Shown: piece after piece, positions 18,351 through 26,177 of the stretch
How positions within the stretch are numbered: the first letter of the stretch is position 1
Layout of the letters: every line of letters starts with the position of its first letter
Origin: Alloalcanivorax dieselolei B5
Lineage (GTDB): Bacteria > Pseudomonadota > Gammaproteobacteria > Pseudomonadales > Alcanivoracaceae
DNA length: 64,000 nucleotides
Direction of reading: 5' to 3'
Assembly: GCF_000300005.1 (NCBI RefSeq)
Contig: NC_018691.1
Location: 3,224,001 to 3,288,000, forward strand
The notes under the pieces: generated by a model
Database searches by the model: none
What the model was told of the DNA's origin: nothing
Seen by the model: the letters and a program-made list of their open reading frames with translations, nothing else
Program-made: the position numbers and the translations under genes

Positions 18351-19406
18351 GTGAACACCTATCAATTGACCGCCATCGGCTTCGACGCGCTCACCCGAAC
18401 TGATCGCGCGCCTACACCACCGGGGCCCGGCGAGGTCAGAATCAGGCCCCACGCCGCCTCCATCAATTACAGGGACTTCGCGCTGATCCAGGGTATCTAT
18501 CAAGCCGACCTGCCCAAACCCTTCGTGCCCCTGTCCGACGGTGCCGGGACGGTGGAAGCCATCGGAGCCGGGGTTCGTAGATTCACCCCCGGCGACCGTG
18601 TGGTGGGTCACTACACCACCGGCTGGCTGGATGGCCCCTTCCAGTCGTCCTACCACGCCACCAAGCTTGGCGGGCCCCATGACGGCTGGCTGGCCGAAAC
18701 GGTGACGCTGCCCGAAGACGTGCTCTTGCCGGTACCGGAGTACATGACGTTGGTCGAAGCGGCCACCCTGCCCGTCTCGGGGCTCACCGCCTGGACCGCG
18801 CTCGGGGAACCGGACAATCTGAATGGCAAGTGGGTTCTCATACAGGGAACAGGGAGCGTTTCACTCATGGCGTTGCAGATTGCCCACGCGCTCGGCGCCA
18901 ATACCGTGCTCATGACCAGTAAGCGCAAGCATCACGCGACGCTGCGACGGCTCGGCGCCACACGAATCATCGATTATCGCGCCACCACCGATCTGGTTGC
19001 CGCCGTGCGGGAGGCGACGGACGGCAAGGGCATGGACCTCGCCGTCGAGGTTCTGGGAGGCGATCAGCTACTGCGCACCGTGGCGATGATGGCCGACAAC
19101 GGTGTCATGGCGATCGTTGGTTTCCTGCGAGGCTGCGAGATCCATGGTGATCTGATCGGCCCCCTGCTGGCCCGGCGCCTCACTCTGCGCGCCGTGAGTG
19201 GCGCCGGCAGCCGAACCCAGTTCCAGCGCTTCCTGGCCTTCCTGACCCGCCATCGGATTCATCCCGTGGTCGGCGACCGCTACGGCTTCCATCAGGCCGC
19301 GGACGCCATCAAAGAGCGCGGGCAACAGCCCGGCTTCGGCAAGCCGGTTATTATCATCAACCCGTCCGTCATCAACCCGTCAAAGAAGGCACCGGATTCG
19401 ATGTGA
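18351..19406 (+). CDS. NAD(P)H-dependent MDR-family oxidoreductase (quinone oxidoreductase-like)
   Basis: The 351-residue protein has the GroES-like N-terminal domain (NYRDFALIQGIY near 42, DGAGTVEAIG near 64) and a Rossmann domain (GTGSVSLMALQIAHALGA near 165). The structural zinc cysteines are absent, so it is a zinc-free reductase. GTG at 18351 is taken as start after GGGAG. The C-terminus contains a repeated INPS motif (IIINPSVINPSKK) caused by a 15-bp in-frame duplication. Its substrate is probably a quinone, enone or aldehyde sensed through the divergent LysR protein. Confidence 0.87.
   Translation: MNTYQLTAIGFDALTRTDRAPTPPGPGEVRIRPHAASINYRDFALIQGIYQADLPKPFVPLSDGAGTVEAIGAGVRRFTPGDRVVGHYTTGWLDGPFQSSYHATKLGGPHDGWLAETVTLPEDVLLPVPEYMTLVEAATLPVSGLTAWTALGEPDNLNGKWVLIQGTGSVSLMALQIAHALGANTVLMTSKRKHHATLRRLGATRIIDYRATTDLVAAVREATDGKGMDLAVEVLGGDQLLRTVAMMADNGVMAIVGFLRGCEIHGDLIGPLLARRLTLRAVSGAGSRTQFQRFLAFLTRHRIHPVVGDRYGFHQAADAIKERGQQPGFGKPVIIINPSVINPSKKAPDSM
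19353..19382 (+). repeat. 2 x 15-bp in-frame tandem duplication in the MDR gene end
   Basis: Units 19353-19367 and 19368-19382 differ at two bases and encode two copies of a five-residue INPS-type motif close to the C-terminus. Confidence 0.65.
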
Positions 19407-19519
19407 TAGTGGCCCGCCACTCGGGCGAGCAAGAGGCCATGACGTTGGATGACACCAAACACCGTTCGGGGCCATGTTAAGATCACTCTTTCCAATGAAC
19501 AGACTTGGTGACACCGGGC

Positions 19520-20764
19520 ATGGACACCGCTCACGCCTTTACTCCGAACGAGCTGGCGCAACTGCGCGAACACAATATCGTGATCTGGGCCGGCCGCGTC
19601 ATCTTCGAGGCACAGCCGCCCATCAGTGATGACGCTCTGAGGGACATCCGCCAACACCTCCGTGGCACCCTGCCCGAGGATCTGCTGTCGCTCTGGCGGC
19701 TCACCGCCGGCGGCCGCCTGGACTACGACCTGCGGCTGACCATGAACGGCAACCAGGAAGCCATCTCCTGGGCCGAGCTGTTTTATCACGACAGCGACGG
19801 CTATCGCGATCTGCCCGGCTGGATCGAACACGAACAGGCGCTTGCTGAAGAGGCCGCCGAGGCTCGTGGACAAAATTGGGACGGTAAAATCGACGCTCTG
19901 CCCATCGGCGGCTTCGAATACTGCGACCGGATCTATGTGGTCACCGACGATAACGCCTTGGATTACGGCCACGCTCTGGCCTGGAAAATGGGCTTGCCGC
20001 CAGCCTGGCGCCACGCCATGCACGGAGACGGACTGGCCACCATCGCGCCGACCCTGCGGGACGCTTTCCAATGTCTCGGGCTGGAAAAAGATCCGGCCTC
20101 CGACGACAGCGCCGATACAGGCCTGGAATTATTGGAGTATCTGGATTGCCGCCGGCAAGACCATGGCCTGCCAGACGCTCTGGCCAATAAGGTAATCGGC
20201 TTTTACCGGCGTGCCGTGCTGGATTGGCGTGGCGCGCTCGAAGCCGACACCCTGAGTGACTACCCGCTTCTTGCCACGCTGGCGCTGAGCCACGCCATTC
20301 AACAGGACGACGCCGCCCTGCTGACGCAATTGCTCGACCGCGGCGTCGCACCGGATATTCCGCTACGCGGCGACATGGGCCCGCTTTCCCTGGCCGTCAT
20401 CAGCAATGCCTGGGCAGTCTTTCAGGCACTCCTGGACCGTAATCCGCCGCTCCCCGAACGTCTGCTGGACGACGTTAATGGTCCCGTTCCCAAGGAACTG
20501 GTGGTCCGCCTGCTGACCCACCCCAACCAGGCCTCGGTACAGGCAACACTGCGCTGCGTCTTCCATGGCGTCCCCGACAGCGCCCACTGCATCGCCGAAC
20601 AGCTGTCCGTACAGCAACGCGCTACCCTGCCGGAACAACAGCAAGCACTGCTGACGTCATTGCGTACGAGTTTGGAAAAGGTGAGACAGGGCAAACTCGC
20701 GCACTACCTGGGTGAAGACGGACTGCGCTTACAGGTGGAGCGGCTGGAAGCATTCCGGCTCTAA
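19520..20764 (+). CDS. SMI1/KNR4 (SUKH)-like protein with ankyrin-like C-terminus
   Basis: The 414-residue cytoplasmic protein begins with a region that resembles the SUKH superfamily (about residues 1-180): a short helix, the LPEDLLSLWRLTAGG motif near 53, and a beta-rich centre with LPIGGFEYCDRIYV. The second half (about 195-410) is helical with ankyrin-like units such as LATLALSHAIQQDDAALLTQLLDRG. SUKH proteins are often immunity proteins for contact-dependent or polymorphic toxins, but no toxin gene lies beside this one. The ATG at 19520 is preferred over GTG at 19508 or TTG at 19505. Confidence 0.65.
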   Translation: MDTAHAFTPNELAQLREHNIVIWAGRVIFEAQPPISDDALRDIRQHLRGTLPEDLLSLWRLTAGGRLDYDLRLTMNGNQEAISWAELFYHDSDGYRDLPGWIEHEQALAEEAAEARGQNWDGKIDALPIGGFEYCDRIYVVTDDNALDYGHALAWKMGLPPAWRHAMHGDGLATIAPTLRDAFQCLGLEKDPASDDSADTGLELLEYLDCRRQDHGLPDALANKVIGFYRRAVLDWRGALEADTLSDYPLLATLALSHAIQQDDAALLTQLLDRGVAPDIPLRGDMGPLSLAVISNAWAVFQALLDRNPPLPERLLDDVNGPVPKELVVRLLTHPNQASVQATLRCVFHGVPDSAHCIAEQLSVQQRATLPEQQQALLTSLRTSLEKVRQGKLAHYLGEDGLRLQVERLEAFRL

Positions 20765-20770
20765 CGGCTC

Positions 20771-21445
20771 TCAAGGCGCGTAAGCAACCCAGCCCCTGAA
20801 GGTAAACCCCGCGTAGAACAGCTCCGCCCCTTCGAAGCCCGCTTCCCGCAGGAGCGCCTCCTCCTGCTCCGGGGCAAGCAAGGGCAGCCGGGCGCCAATG
20901 GCGTCGATGGCTCTTTCGGCATCGACTCCGGCAACCCCGGACGACGCCGCGAAAGCAGCGTAACGCTTCAGCCAGCGCCGTTTCCCACCCTCGTCCTGGG
21001 GAAAACTGTGATGGGCCACCACCAGCGGCGCTCCGGGTTTCAAGCGACGCCGCAGCGCCGCGAGCGTGTGCCGGCGCTGCTCCATCGATAGAAAGTGCAA
21101 GGTCAACAGGCAGGTGGCACCGTCAAAGGCCATGTCCGGCGCCTGGTCGATATAGCCCTCGAGAAGCGCCACACGGTCCTCAAGCGGGCCCAGCGTATCC
21201 GCCGCCAGCTTCAACATCCGCTCCGAGGGATCGACACCCAAAAAACGCCATCCGGACCGGGCTTGCGCGAAGGCTTTCAGTTCCAGGCCGCCACCGGCAC
21301 CCAACACCAGAATATGCCCCTGTTCGGGGACGCTCTCCGCCAGCAGCAGCTCCGCCATTCTCTGCAGCGCATGGAAACCCGGCACCTGTCTGACTGGACC
21401 ATCAGCGTAGCGAGCAACGGATTGGGAATCGGAAAAAGAGGACAT
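20771..21445 (-). CDS. class I SAM-dependent methyltransferase
   Basis: The 224-residue protein has the class I Rossmann motif I as HILVLGAGGGLELKAFA near 44, motif II GVDPSERML near 71 and a post-I acidic segment. The TCLLTLHFLSMEQRR segment near 115 resembles small-molecule methyltransferases. The substrate is unknown. The gene is convergent with the SUKH-like gene, with only 6 bp between their ends. Confidence 0.82.
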   Translation of the reverse strand: MSSFSDSQSVARYADGPVRQVPGFHALQRMAELLLAESVPEQGHILVLGAGGGLELKAFAQARSGWRFLGVDPSERMLKLAADTLGPLEDRVALLEGYIDQAPDMAFDGATCLLTLHFLSMEQRRHTLAALRRRLKPGAPLVVAHHSFPQDEGGKRRWLKRYAAFAASSGVAGVDAERAIDAIGARLPLLAPEQEEALLREAGFEGAELFYAGFTFRGWVAYAP

Positions 21446-21477
21446 GGAAGCCGCCGTGAATGCTGTTTCGCCTTATT

Positions 21478-21494
21478 GTAACATCAATTGTTAC
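21478..21494. promoter_or_regulatory. palindrome upstream of the methyltransferase gene
   Basis: A perfect inverted repeat GTAACA/TGTTAC with a 5-base centre lies 33-49 bp before the methyltransferase start. It is in position to be an operator; the regulator is unknown. Confidence 0.35.
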
Positions 21495-21517
21495 CATAAA
21501 GGCCACTCACCGCGTCA

Positions 21518-21742
21518 CTAAAGCGTCTTATGCACCACGTCGATCGGCGTCCACTCACCACAGCCGGCAATCATGCCATCACCCTGGGCATTGAGCTTCC
21601 TGAGGCAGATCGCGGCCTTCCTCTCCTTGCCGTCAATCAACATCACCGTGAACTTGTCCAGCGTGACCGCCGTCAGATCATTGCCGCCACCACAACCGGC
21701 GAGCAAGAAGAGCACCGCCACTCCCCAGAACCACTTCCTCAT
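21518..21742 (-). CDS. small lipoprotein of unknown function
   Basis: The 74-residue protein has a clear lipobox LLAGC at residues 13-17, followed by a glycine tether and about 50 residues with two further cysteines (AICLRK and AGCGEW) that could form a disulfide in the periplasm. I do not recognise a family. Confidence 0.7.
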   Translation of the reverse strand: MRKWFWGVAVLFLLAGCGGGNDLTAVTLDKFTVMLIDGKERKAAICLRKLNAQGDGMIAGCGEWTPIDVVHKTL

Positions 21743-22023
21743 GTCGCGTCCTTCATCCGTTGGTCTTCATGAAATCGCTTTCCAGGAAGAAAGGATACCG
21801 CATCCTGACAGGGCCCGTTCCACCATTGGTGGCCGAGGTGTTATTTGTGGTGGATGAGGAAAAGATTCGGGAGCCACTCCAACCCTCCATAGTCTTCTGT
21901 TTTTAAAGGAATTATTCGAATTGAAAAATCATGGCCCGACGTATGAACAGGAATCGGTTGATGATATCTTCGTGAAAAAGCCGCGCGATCTACCCAGGCC
22001 CTTACCCCGATACGGAGACCACG

Positions 22024-22329
22024 ATGACTCGCTCCCTCATCCTTGCCAGTTTTCTGGCGCTTGGCTTGCCCGCTTTTTCCCATGCCTCGTCGGCTGACGC
22101 ATGGGCCGAGTTCCGCACTGATGTGCAAGCCGCCTGCGAGGCGTTGTCCCCGAAGGAGGGCACCATTCTGGTCGAGGTCAATCCGTTTGGCTCGGAAAGC
22201 TACGGCACAGCCCTTGTCTATCATCGGACGGATGCGGGACTTGATCGCTATGTCTGCATCTATGATAAACAGTCGAAGGAGGCGGAACTTAGCGCCGCCT
22301 TCCCAACGGCCGCAGCGGATAGTCCCTAA
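22024..22329 (+). CDS. small exported protein of unknown function
   Basis: The 101-residue product has a signal peptide with likely cleavage after FSHA (about residue 21). The mature part has two cysteines (VQAACEAL and RYVCIYDK), which could form a disulfide. It stands alone, and the 281 bp before it contain nothing I can identify. Function unknown. Confidence 0.62.
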   Translation: MTRSLILASFLALGLPAFSHASSADAWAEFRTDVQAACEALSPKEGTILVEVNPFGSESYGTALVYHRTDAGLDRYVCIYDKQSKEAELSAAFPTAAADSP

Positions 22330-22380
22330 CCGGCGGACACCATCCGCAAAGTTTGCTTCAAGCGGGCATGGCCCGCTATC

Positions 22381-22740
22381 TCACGCCAGTACTTGAGACC
22401 AGCCGCGACGAGAAACGAGGCCATTGGTCACGGACCGCACTGCCAAATTCCCTCGAAGGAACGGCTTGCCCCCGTCCGCCCGTTCGTAAGTCAGCGTCGC
22501 CGGGCGAGGAGGAGATTCCCCACCTCCGATGGCGGGGCCACGGATAGCGATGCTGATCGTTTTACCTCGTCCGGTGAATGTGGGATCGCCGGTGATGCCG
22601 GCCACTCCCCCGGGCGCGCCGATGCGCTCCACATAACCCGATACCTTTACGATTCCTTGGGACGGTTCATTCGACGCTACAACGCCCGTGGCGTAGAGAA
22701 TGGGCGGAGCGTCTTCCTCCGAGAAGCTGCAAGACGGCAT
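22381..22740 (-). CDS. doubtful ORF or gene remnant beside tRNA-Gly
   Basis: A 119-residue frame starts MPSCSFSEEDAPPILYATG and continues as a beta-rich sequence without charge bias (SGYVERIGAPGG, FTGRGKTISIAIRG), which looks like genuine protein. No signal peptide or convincing ribosome site is present. The N-terminus may be lost, leaving a fragment of an exported protein. It lies just downstream of the tRNA-Gly terminator on the same strand. I cannot assign a family. Confidence 0.35.
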   Translation of the reverse strand: MPSCSFSEEDAPPILYATGVVASNEPSQGIVKVSGYVERIGAPGGVAGITGDPTFTGRGKTISIAIRGPAIGGGESPPRPATLTYERADGGKPFLRGNLAVRSVTNGLVSRRGWSQVLA

Positions 22741-22788
22741 CAACACGCTGTCCGCTCAGTACTGGATGGCTAAAAAACACGCCAAACC

Positions 22789-22811
22789 AAAAAGGCCGCC
22801 ATAAGGCGGCC
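22789..22811 (-). terminator. intrinsic terminator of tRNA-Gly
   Basis: On the minus strand a perfect 7-bp stem (GGCCGCC/GGCGGCC, 22794-22800 with 22805-22811) with a 4-base loop is followed at once by TTTTT (22793-22789). It begins 10 bp after the tRNA 3' end. Confidence 0.88.
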
Positions 22812-22820
22812 CTTTCAGTT

Positions 22821-22894
22821 TGGAGCGGGTGAAGGGAATCGAACCCTCGTCGTAAGCTTGGGAAGCTTCTGCTCTACCATTGAGCTACACCCGC
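22821..22894 (-). tRNA. tRNA-Gly (anticodon CCC)
   Basis: The 74-nt gene encodes its own CCA. The acceptor stem is GCGGGTG/CACCCGC with discriminator T. The D arm (GCTC AATGGTA GAGC), the anticodon loop TTCCCAA (anticodon CCC, reading GGG) and the T arm (GAGGG TTCGATT CCCTT) are all visible. The anticodon stem has four clean pairs and an apparent G-A opposition at 27-43. The gene is single, with its own promoter and terminator. Confidence 0.93.
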
Positions 22895-22908
22895 CTTGGC
22901 GAAACGGC

Positions 22909-22937
22909 AATATAGTTAACGCCTTATGCCATGTCCA
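22909..22937 (-). promoter_or_regulatory. sigma-70 promoter of tRNA-Gly
   Basis: On the minus strand TGGACA (22937-22932) and TATATT (22914-22909) are separated by exactly 17 bases, and the tRNA begins 15 bases after the -10. The bases after the -10 are GC-rich, as in growth-rate-controlled stable RNA promoters. Confidence 0.75.
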
Positions 22938-23027
22938 CTGTCCGACGGCACTTTTCGTCATGCGTCGTCTAACCCGACCGAATGCCCGGGCATCCGGGGC
23001 ATCAATGGCGTCCCGATTATGGCGTCA

Positions 23028-23270
23028 TCAATTTTTGACGGAAGAGCGATACAGCGCCCATTCCTCGACGACACGGCCGTCCGGCAGATGGCAATAGCCC
23101 ACCTGACCATCTTGTTCGTCGCGGATTTCCAGTTCGCCCCCCACCTTTTCACAGTACTGCGAAGCCGGGTTGGCCATGCCGACAGCCTCGGCCGGATTAT
23201 CCTGTTCCGTGGTGTTGGACATACAAGCACTCAAGGGAAGCATCAGAACAATAGCAAGGAGGCGATACAT
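23028..23270 (-). CDS. DUF333 lipoprotein
   Basis: The 80-residue protein has a lipobox LSAC at 13-16 and a DUF333 domain over residues 30-75, recognised by NPASQYCEKVGGELEIR and GYCHLPDG followed by EEWALYR. Two cysteines are likely to be bridged. DUF333 proteins are small envelope proteins of unknown role, sometimes fused to HslJ or META-type domains. Confidence 0.85.
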   Translation of the reverse strand: MYRLLAIVLMLPLSACMSNTTEQDNPAEAVGMANPASQYCEKVGGELEIRDEQDGQVGYCHLPDGRVVEEWALYRSSVKN

Positions 23271-23439
23271 ACAAAATTCCCATGGGATTCATGCCTGGAT
23301 CAGCATGCTTTCCGCGGGAGACGAATGCAACAGATCCGCGCCGGAAGCGCGCTTGTGAGAGATCCAATGGCTCAGGACAGACGCGAGGGGGCCGTCGGAA
23401 GCCAGGGATCGAAGCCGTTAAGTGCCGCAGGATAGCGGG

Positions 23440-23661
23440 TCAGGCGGAAACCTGGTTGTGCCGCGGTTCCGGCCGCAGGAACGCCAGCACCGCCATGTAT
23501 ACCAAAGCGAACGGCGGCACCAGGGACATGAACAGACCCAGTACGGCGGCAAGAATCGGCGCGCGAACTTTCTTGCGTGCCAGAAAATAGGAAATCACTG
23601 CACAGAGCACAGCCCAGACGACCGCCATCTGCCCCAGCAGGGTGGTACTGATATCCATCAT
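23440..23661 (-). CDS. small two-helix membrane protein
   Basis: The 73-residue protein has two hydrophobic helices, about residues 7-28 and 32-60, joined by a basic RKKVR turn that should face the cytoplasm. A short basic tail follows. It starts at the doublet ATGATG. Function unknown; 147 bp separate its stop side from the tandem repeats upstream. Confidence 0.65.
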   Translation of the reverse strand: MMDISTTLLGQMAVVWAVLCAVISYFLARKKVRAPILAAVLGLFMSLVPPFALVYMAVLAFLRPEPRHNQVSA

Positions 23662-23807
23662 TGGCCTCTACCTTTTGTTATCGAATAGTATCGGTTTGGA
23701 TGTCGTTCTCTACGGGGGGCACCGATCCGGTTCGTACCGCGCGGCCCCTCCCGATCCGTAAACAGACTTGATCCAACATCAGGGAGCGACGATCAAAAAT
23801 CAACCCC

Positions 23808-24035
23808 TTTTTTATGACCGCCGTCCATGGCGGTCACCCTTCGGGCCGTCGCAGAGCAACGTTAAAAATCGTTCCCGACGATTTTTTATGACCGCCGTCC
23901 ATGGCGGTCACCCTTCGGGCCGTCGCAAAGCAACGTTAAAAATCGTTCCTGACGATTTTTTATGACCGCCGTCCATGGCGGTCACCCTTCGGGCCGTCGC
24001 AAAGCAACGTTAAAAATCGTTCCTGACGATTTTTT
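23808..24035. repeat. 3 x 74-bp tandem repeat of hairpin pairs
   Basis: Full units start at 23808, 23882 and 23956, with the first 10 bases of a fourth at 24030. Units two and three are identical and unit one differs at two bases. Each unit has one hairpin with arms GACCGCC/GGCGGTC around GTCCAT, and a second with arms AAAAATCGT/ACGATTTTT around a 5-base loop, which looks like a bidirectional intrinsic terminator. The unit length is not a multiple of three, so the ORFs crossing it are unlikely to be coding. The array fills most of the gap 23662-24148 before the PhnD-like gene. Confidence 0.9.
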
Positions 24036-24070
24036 ATGGCCGTGCAGCGTCTTCCCAGCACCGGAAACGG

Positions 24071-24088
24071 CTGTCACGGAACGGTCAC
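24071..24088 (+). promoter_or_regulatory. Pho-box-like site upstream of the two-gene sensor unit
   Basis: CTGTCAC (24071-24077), four bases, then CGGTCAC (24082-24088) has the 7-4-7 layout of a PhoB box, matching the CTGTCAT half-site at six and five of seven bases. A third perfect CTGTCAT lies at 24107-24113, out of the 11-bp phase. A TTTTAA that could serve as -10 starts at 24096, in the place expected for a PhoB-activated promoter. Confidence 0.42.
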
Positions 24089-24148
24089 AGCTCCCTTTTA
24101 ACCTGCCTGTCATCAAACCAAGATACCGCCAAACACTTCGTTTCCTTG

Positions 24149-24985
24149 ATGACCAAACCTGTTTACCTGACATCGGTGGCGCTGATTCTGCTCGCCGGAA
24201 GCGTCATGGCCGTGGCCCTGTCGTGGATGCCCGTGGCGCCAATAGCGCTGGGGCCCTTGCACGTCTATCGCTGCCAGACCGCCGGGGGCCACGCAACGGA
24301 CACGTTCCATATCCTGACGGTGACCAACTACGGTGCCCAGGCTCTGGCGGACCGCCTCTGCGCATCGCCCACTCTCTCCCGCCAATTCGCGGCGGTGGAG
24401 ATTTCCTGGCAGCCCCGCGGGCAATTGAGCGGCGGAGATTTGGTGGAGGATCGCTTCGATTTGCTGTGGAATCGGGAGCGCGTCCTCAAGGGCTTGCTGT
24501 CCAATTATCAGGACTATTATCGCCAGGTGCAGCGCACGCCACGGTATTCCGTGTATTGGCTGAGCAATAAGGACAAGCCGCAATTATCGGCGGACTATTT
24601 CGCCGGCAAACGCCTGGGGCTATTGCGGGATCAGGCCAGTCAGTCCGGCTTCCAATCGCCGCTGGGTCAGCTGCATGCGGCGGGCATCGATGCCAAAGCG
24701 CTGGATATCCATTACTTCATCGATCGTGACAGTCAGTACCGGGCATTTCTGTCCGGGGAGGTGGATCTGATCAGCGGCGTGCCCCGCGCTGGTGACCTAA
24801 CCATTCCGGCGGACCACCGCTTGCTGATTACCGATCAAGCGCCCTCCGGCGCCTGGTTCCTTCACCGTCGACATCCGCGGGCATTGCGTTGCGATGTGTT
24901 GCAAGCGCTGACGGTGTTACAACCGCTTTACCAGCATATTAACCCGCATTTCAAAGCGCCCGGCGCCAGTTGCGAAGCCTCATGA
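24149..24985 (+). CDS. PhnD-like periplasmic binding protein, membrane-anchored
   Basis: The 278-residue protein has a single hydrophobic segment (about 6-28) that may be an uncleaved anchor, then a periplasmic domain. The fold pattern resembles the PhnD/substrate-binding group: an N-terminal strand and helix (LTVTNYGAQALADRL near 57), a middle ADYFAGKRLGLLRDQASQSG segment that mirrors the PhnD 'GKR...SGY' motif, and a LSGEVDLISGVPR segment. No ABC permease or ATPase is nearby. The gene overlaps the next by ATGA, so the two are made together. A sensor role is inferred. The start is ATG at 24149, not the TTG three bases earlier. Confidence 0.6.
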   Translation: MTKPVYLTSVALILLAGSVMAVALSWMPVAPIALGPLHVYRCQTAGGHATDTFHILTVTNYGAQALADRLCASPTLSRQFAAVEISWQPRGQLSGGDLVEDRFDLLWNRERVLKGLLSNYQDYYRQVQRTPRYSVYWLSNKDKPQLSADYFAGKRLGLLRDQASQSGFQSPLGQLHAAGIDAKALDIHYFIDRDSQYRAFLSGEVDLISGVPRAGDLTIPADHRLLITDQAPSGAWFLHRRHPRALRCDVLQALTVLQPLYQHINPHFKAPGASCEAS

Positions 24986-26163
24986 AGGGAATCCGCCTGG
25001 TTGTGCTCGCCACCGTGCTGTCTCTGTTCATGGCAGCGTTATCCTGGTTCACCGCCGTTTTCTCCACTACCCATGAACTGGAAAGGAGGCTGGGGCGGAT
25101 CCTGCCCCCGGCGGTGGACCAGGCCTTGATCAACGGCGATGACCGTGATGCCGCCATGGAACACATTCGACGACGCCTCGAGCAATACTTGAACCCTCTA
25201 CCATCGGCCACCGGTTGGGCAGCGGCGGAGTGCGCCGTCAGCGTTGATTATCTGGGTACGGCGGCCGACTCCGCGTCAGATCACGCCGACTTCGACATCC
25301 GTTGGCGGCACCAGAATCAGCCTCTGCAGGCGAGCCTGAGCCTGCATTGCTCGCCCCGTGCCCTCCCTCTGGCGCTGCGCGGCCTCGGCCTGGGCGTCCT
25401 GACTTTGGCTGCCCTGCTGTGGCTGCCGGCACCATTGACCCGCAAACAGCGATTCTGGCGGCAAAAGCTGATGGAAGAAGGCCTGCCCCGACGGCAGGCG
25501 GCAAGGCTGGTCGCGCCTCTGCGATCCGGGTTCAATGCCGCGCAGGCCCACCTGCTCGAAACCCTGGTGAAAGAAGTGGATCGTCCTTTCGAAACGCTGC
25601 GGGACTGGGCCTTGATGCCGCAAAGCGCGGATCTGCCCGCGAACCGTCACGCCGCCTTCCTGCTTGCCCTGCGACGGCTTGACTATGACCCGGTGGCCGC
25701 CCATGCCAGCGCCCGCTCCGAGGACCATCTGCATGTCGACCTGGCTAACGGCCAGGTACGGGTACGCGGTATCGCCATCCCGCTGCCACGTACTCCCCTG
25801 CTTTACTATGCCTGGTACGCGCTCAGACGCCGGGATGGTGACGGCTGGCTACTCAATCCACCCTCCAACCGGCCGGACCGGGAGCAAGGCGAACAGCTGG
25901 CGCGGTTCATGCAAACGCAGCAAGGACACCCCAAAGCGATCAACGATCTGCTCGACCATGGCCTGCGCGCGAAAACCCTGGATCAGAACCGCAACCGCAT
26001 CAAAGAGGAGCTGGTGGCGGTACTTGGTGAAGCCCTCGCCGCTCCCTATTTGTTCGTCAGCGAACGTCATGGCGCCCAGGCTCGTTCCCGCTACCGGCTG
26101 ACATTGCCGCCCACCGCCGTCACTGTTGACCTGATCTCCACCACCGACGCCGAACCCGCGTAA
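24982..26163 (+). CDS. two-TM protein with periplasmic domain and cytoplasmic winged-helix-like domain
   Basis: The 393-residue protein has TM1 at about 5-27, a periplasmic segment of about 100 residues (28-127) with three cysteines in the 80-125 region, TM2 at about 128-150 and a cytoplasmic part of 240 residues. Residues 249-380 follow a winged-helix pattern: a strand pair (LHVDLANGQVRVRGIAIPLP), a helical middle, the TLDQNRNRIKEEL helix and a closing wing SRYRLTLPP. The pattern recalls OmpR-type effectors and, as I remember it, the C-terminal domain of CRISPR ring-nuclease-like proteins. It is translationally coupled to the PhnD-like gene and followed by a terminator. A ToxR-like one-component regulator is my inference; I do not recognise the family. 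Confidence 0.6.
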   Translation: MKGIRLVVLATVLSLFMAALSWFTAVFSTTHELERRLGRILPPAVDQALINGDDRDAAMEHIRRRLEQYLNPLPSATGWAAAECAVSVDYLGTAADSASDHADFDIRWRHQNQPLQASLSLHCSPRALPLALRGLGLGVLTLAALLWLPAPLTRKQRFWRQKLMEEGLPRRQAARLVAPLRSGFNAAQAHLLETLVKEVDRPFETLRDWALMPQSADLPANRHAAFLLALRRLDYDPVAAHASARSEDHLHVDLANGQVRVRGIAIPLPRTPLLYYAWYALRRRDGDGWLLNPPSNRPDREQGEQLARFMQTQQGHPKAINDLLDHGLRAKTLDQNRNRIKEELVAVLGEALAAPYLFVSERHGAQARSRYRLTLPPTAVTVDLISTTDAEPA

Positions 26164-26177
26164 ACCCAGGCTTCCGG

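Noticed and set aside
22393-22773. RHS-like YLYDSLGRF motif in a plus-strand frame
   Set aside because: Only one match in a short frame, no other RHS repeat, and the opposite strand has the better protein-like sequence.
23808-24035. CRISPR array
   Set aside because: The repeats are directly adjacent with no unique spacers and no cas genes are in the window.
23768-24570. Frames crossing the 74-bp array
   Set aside because: The unit is not a multiple of three and the frames depend on repeat copies; no family or ribosome site was found.
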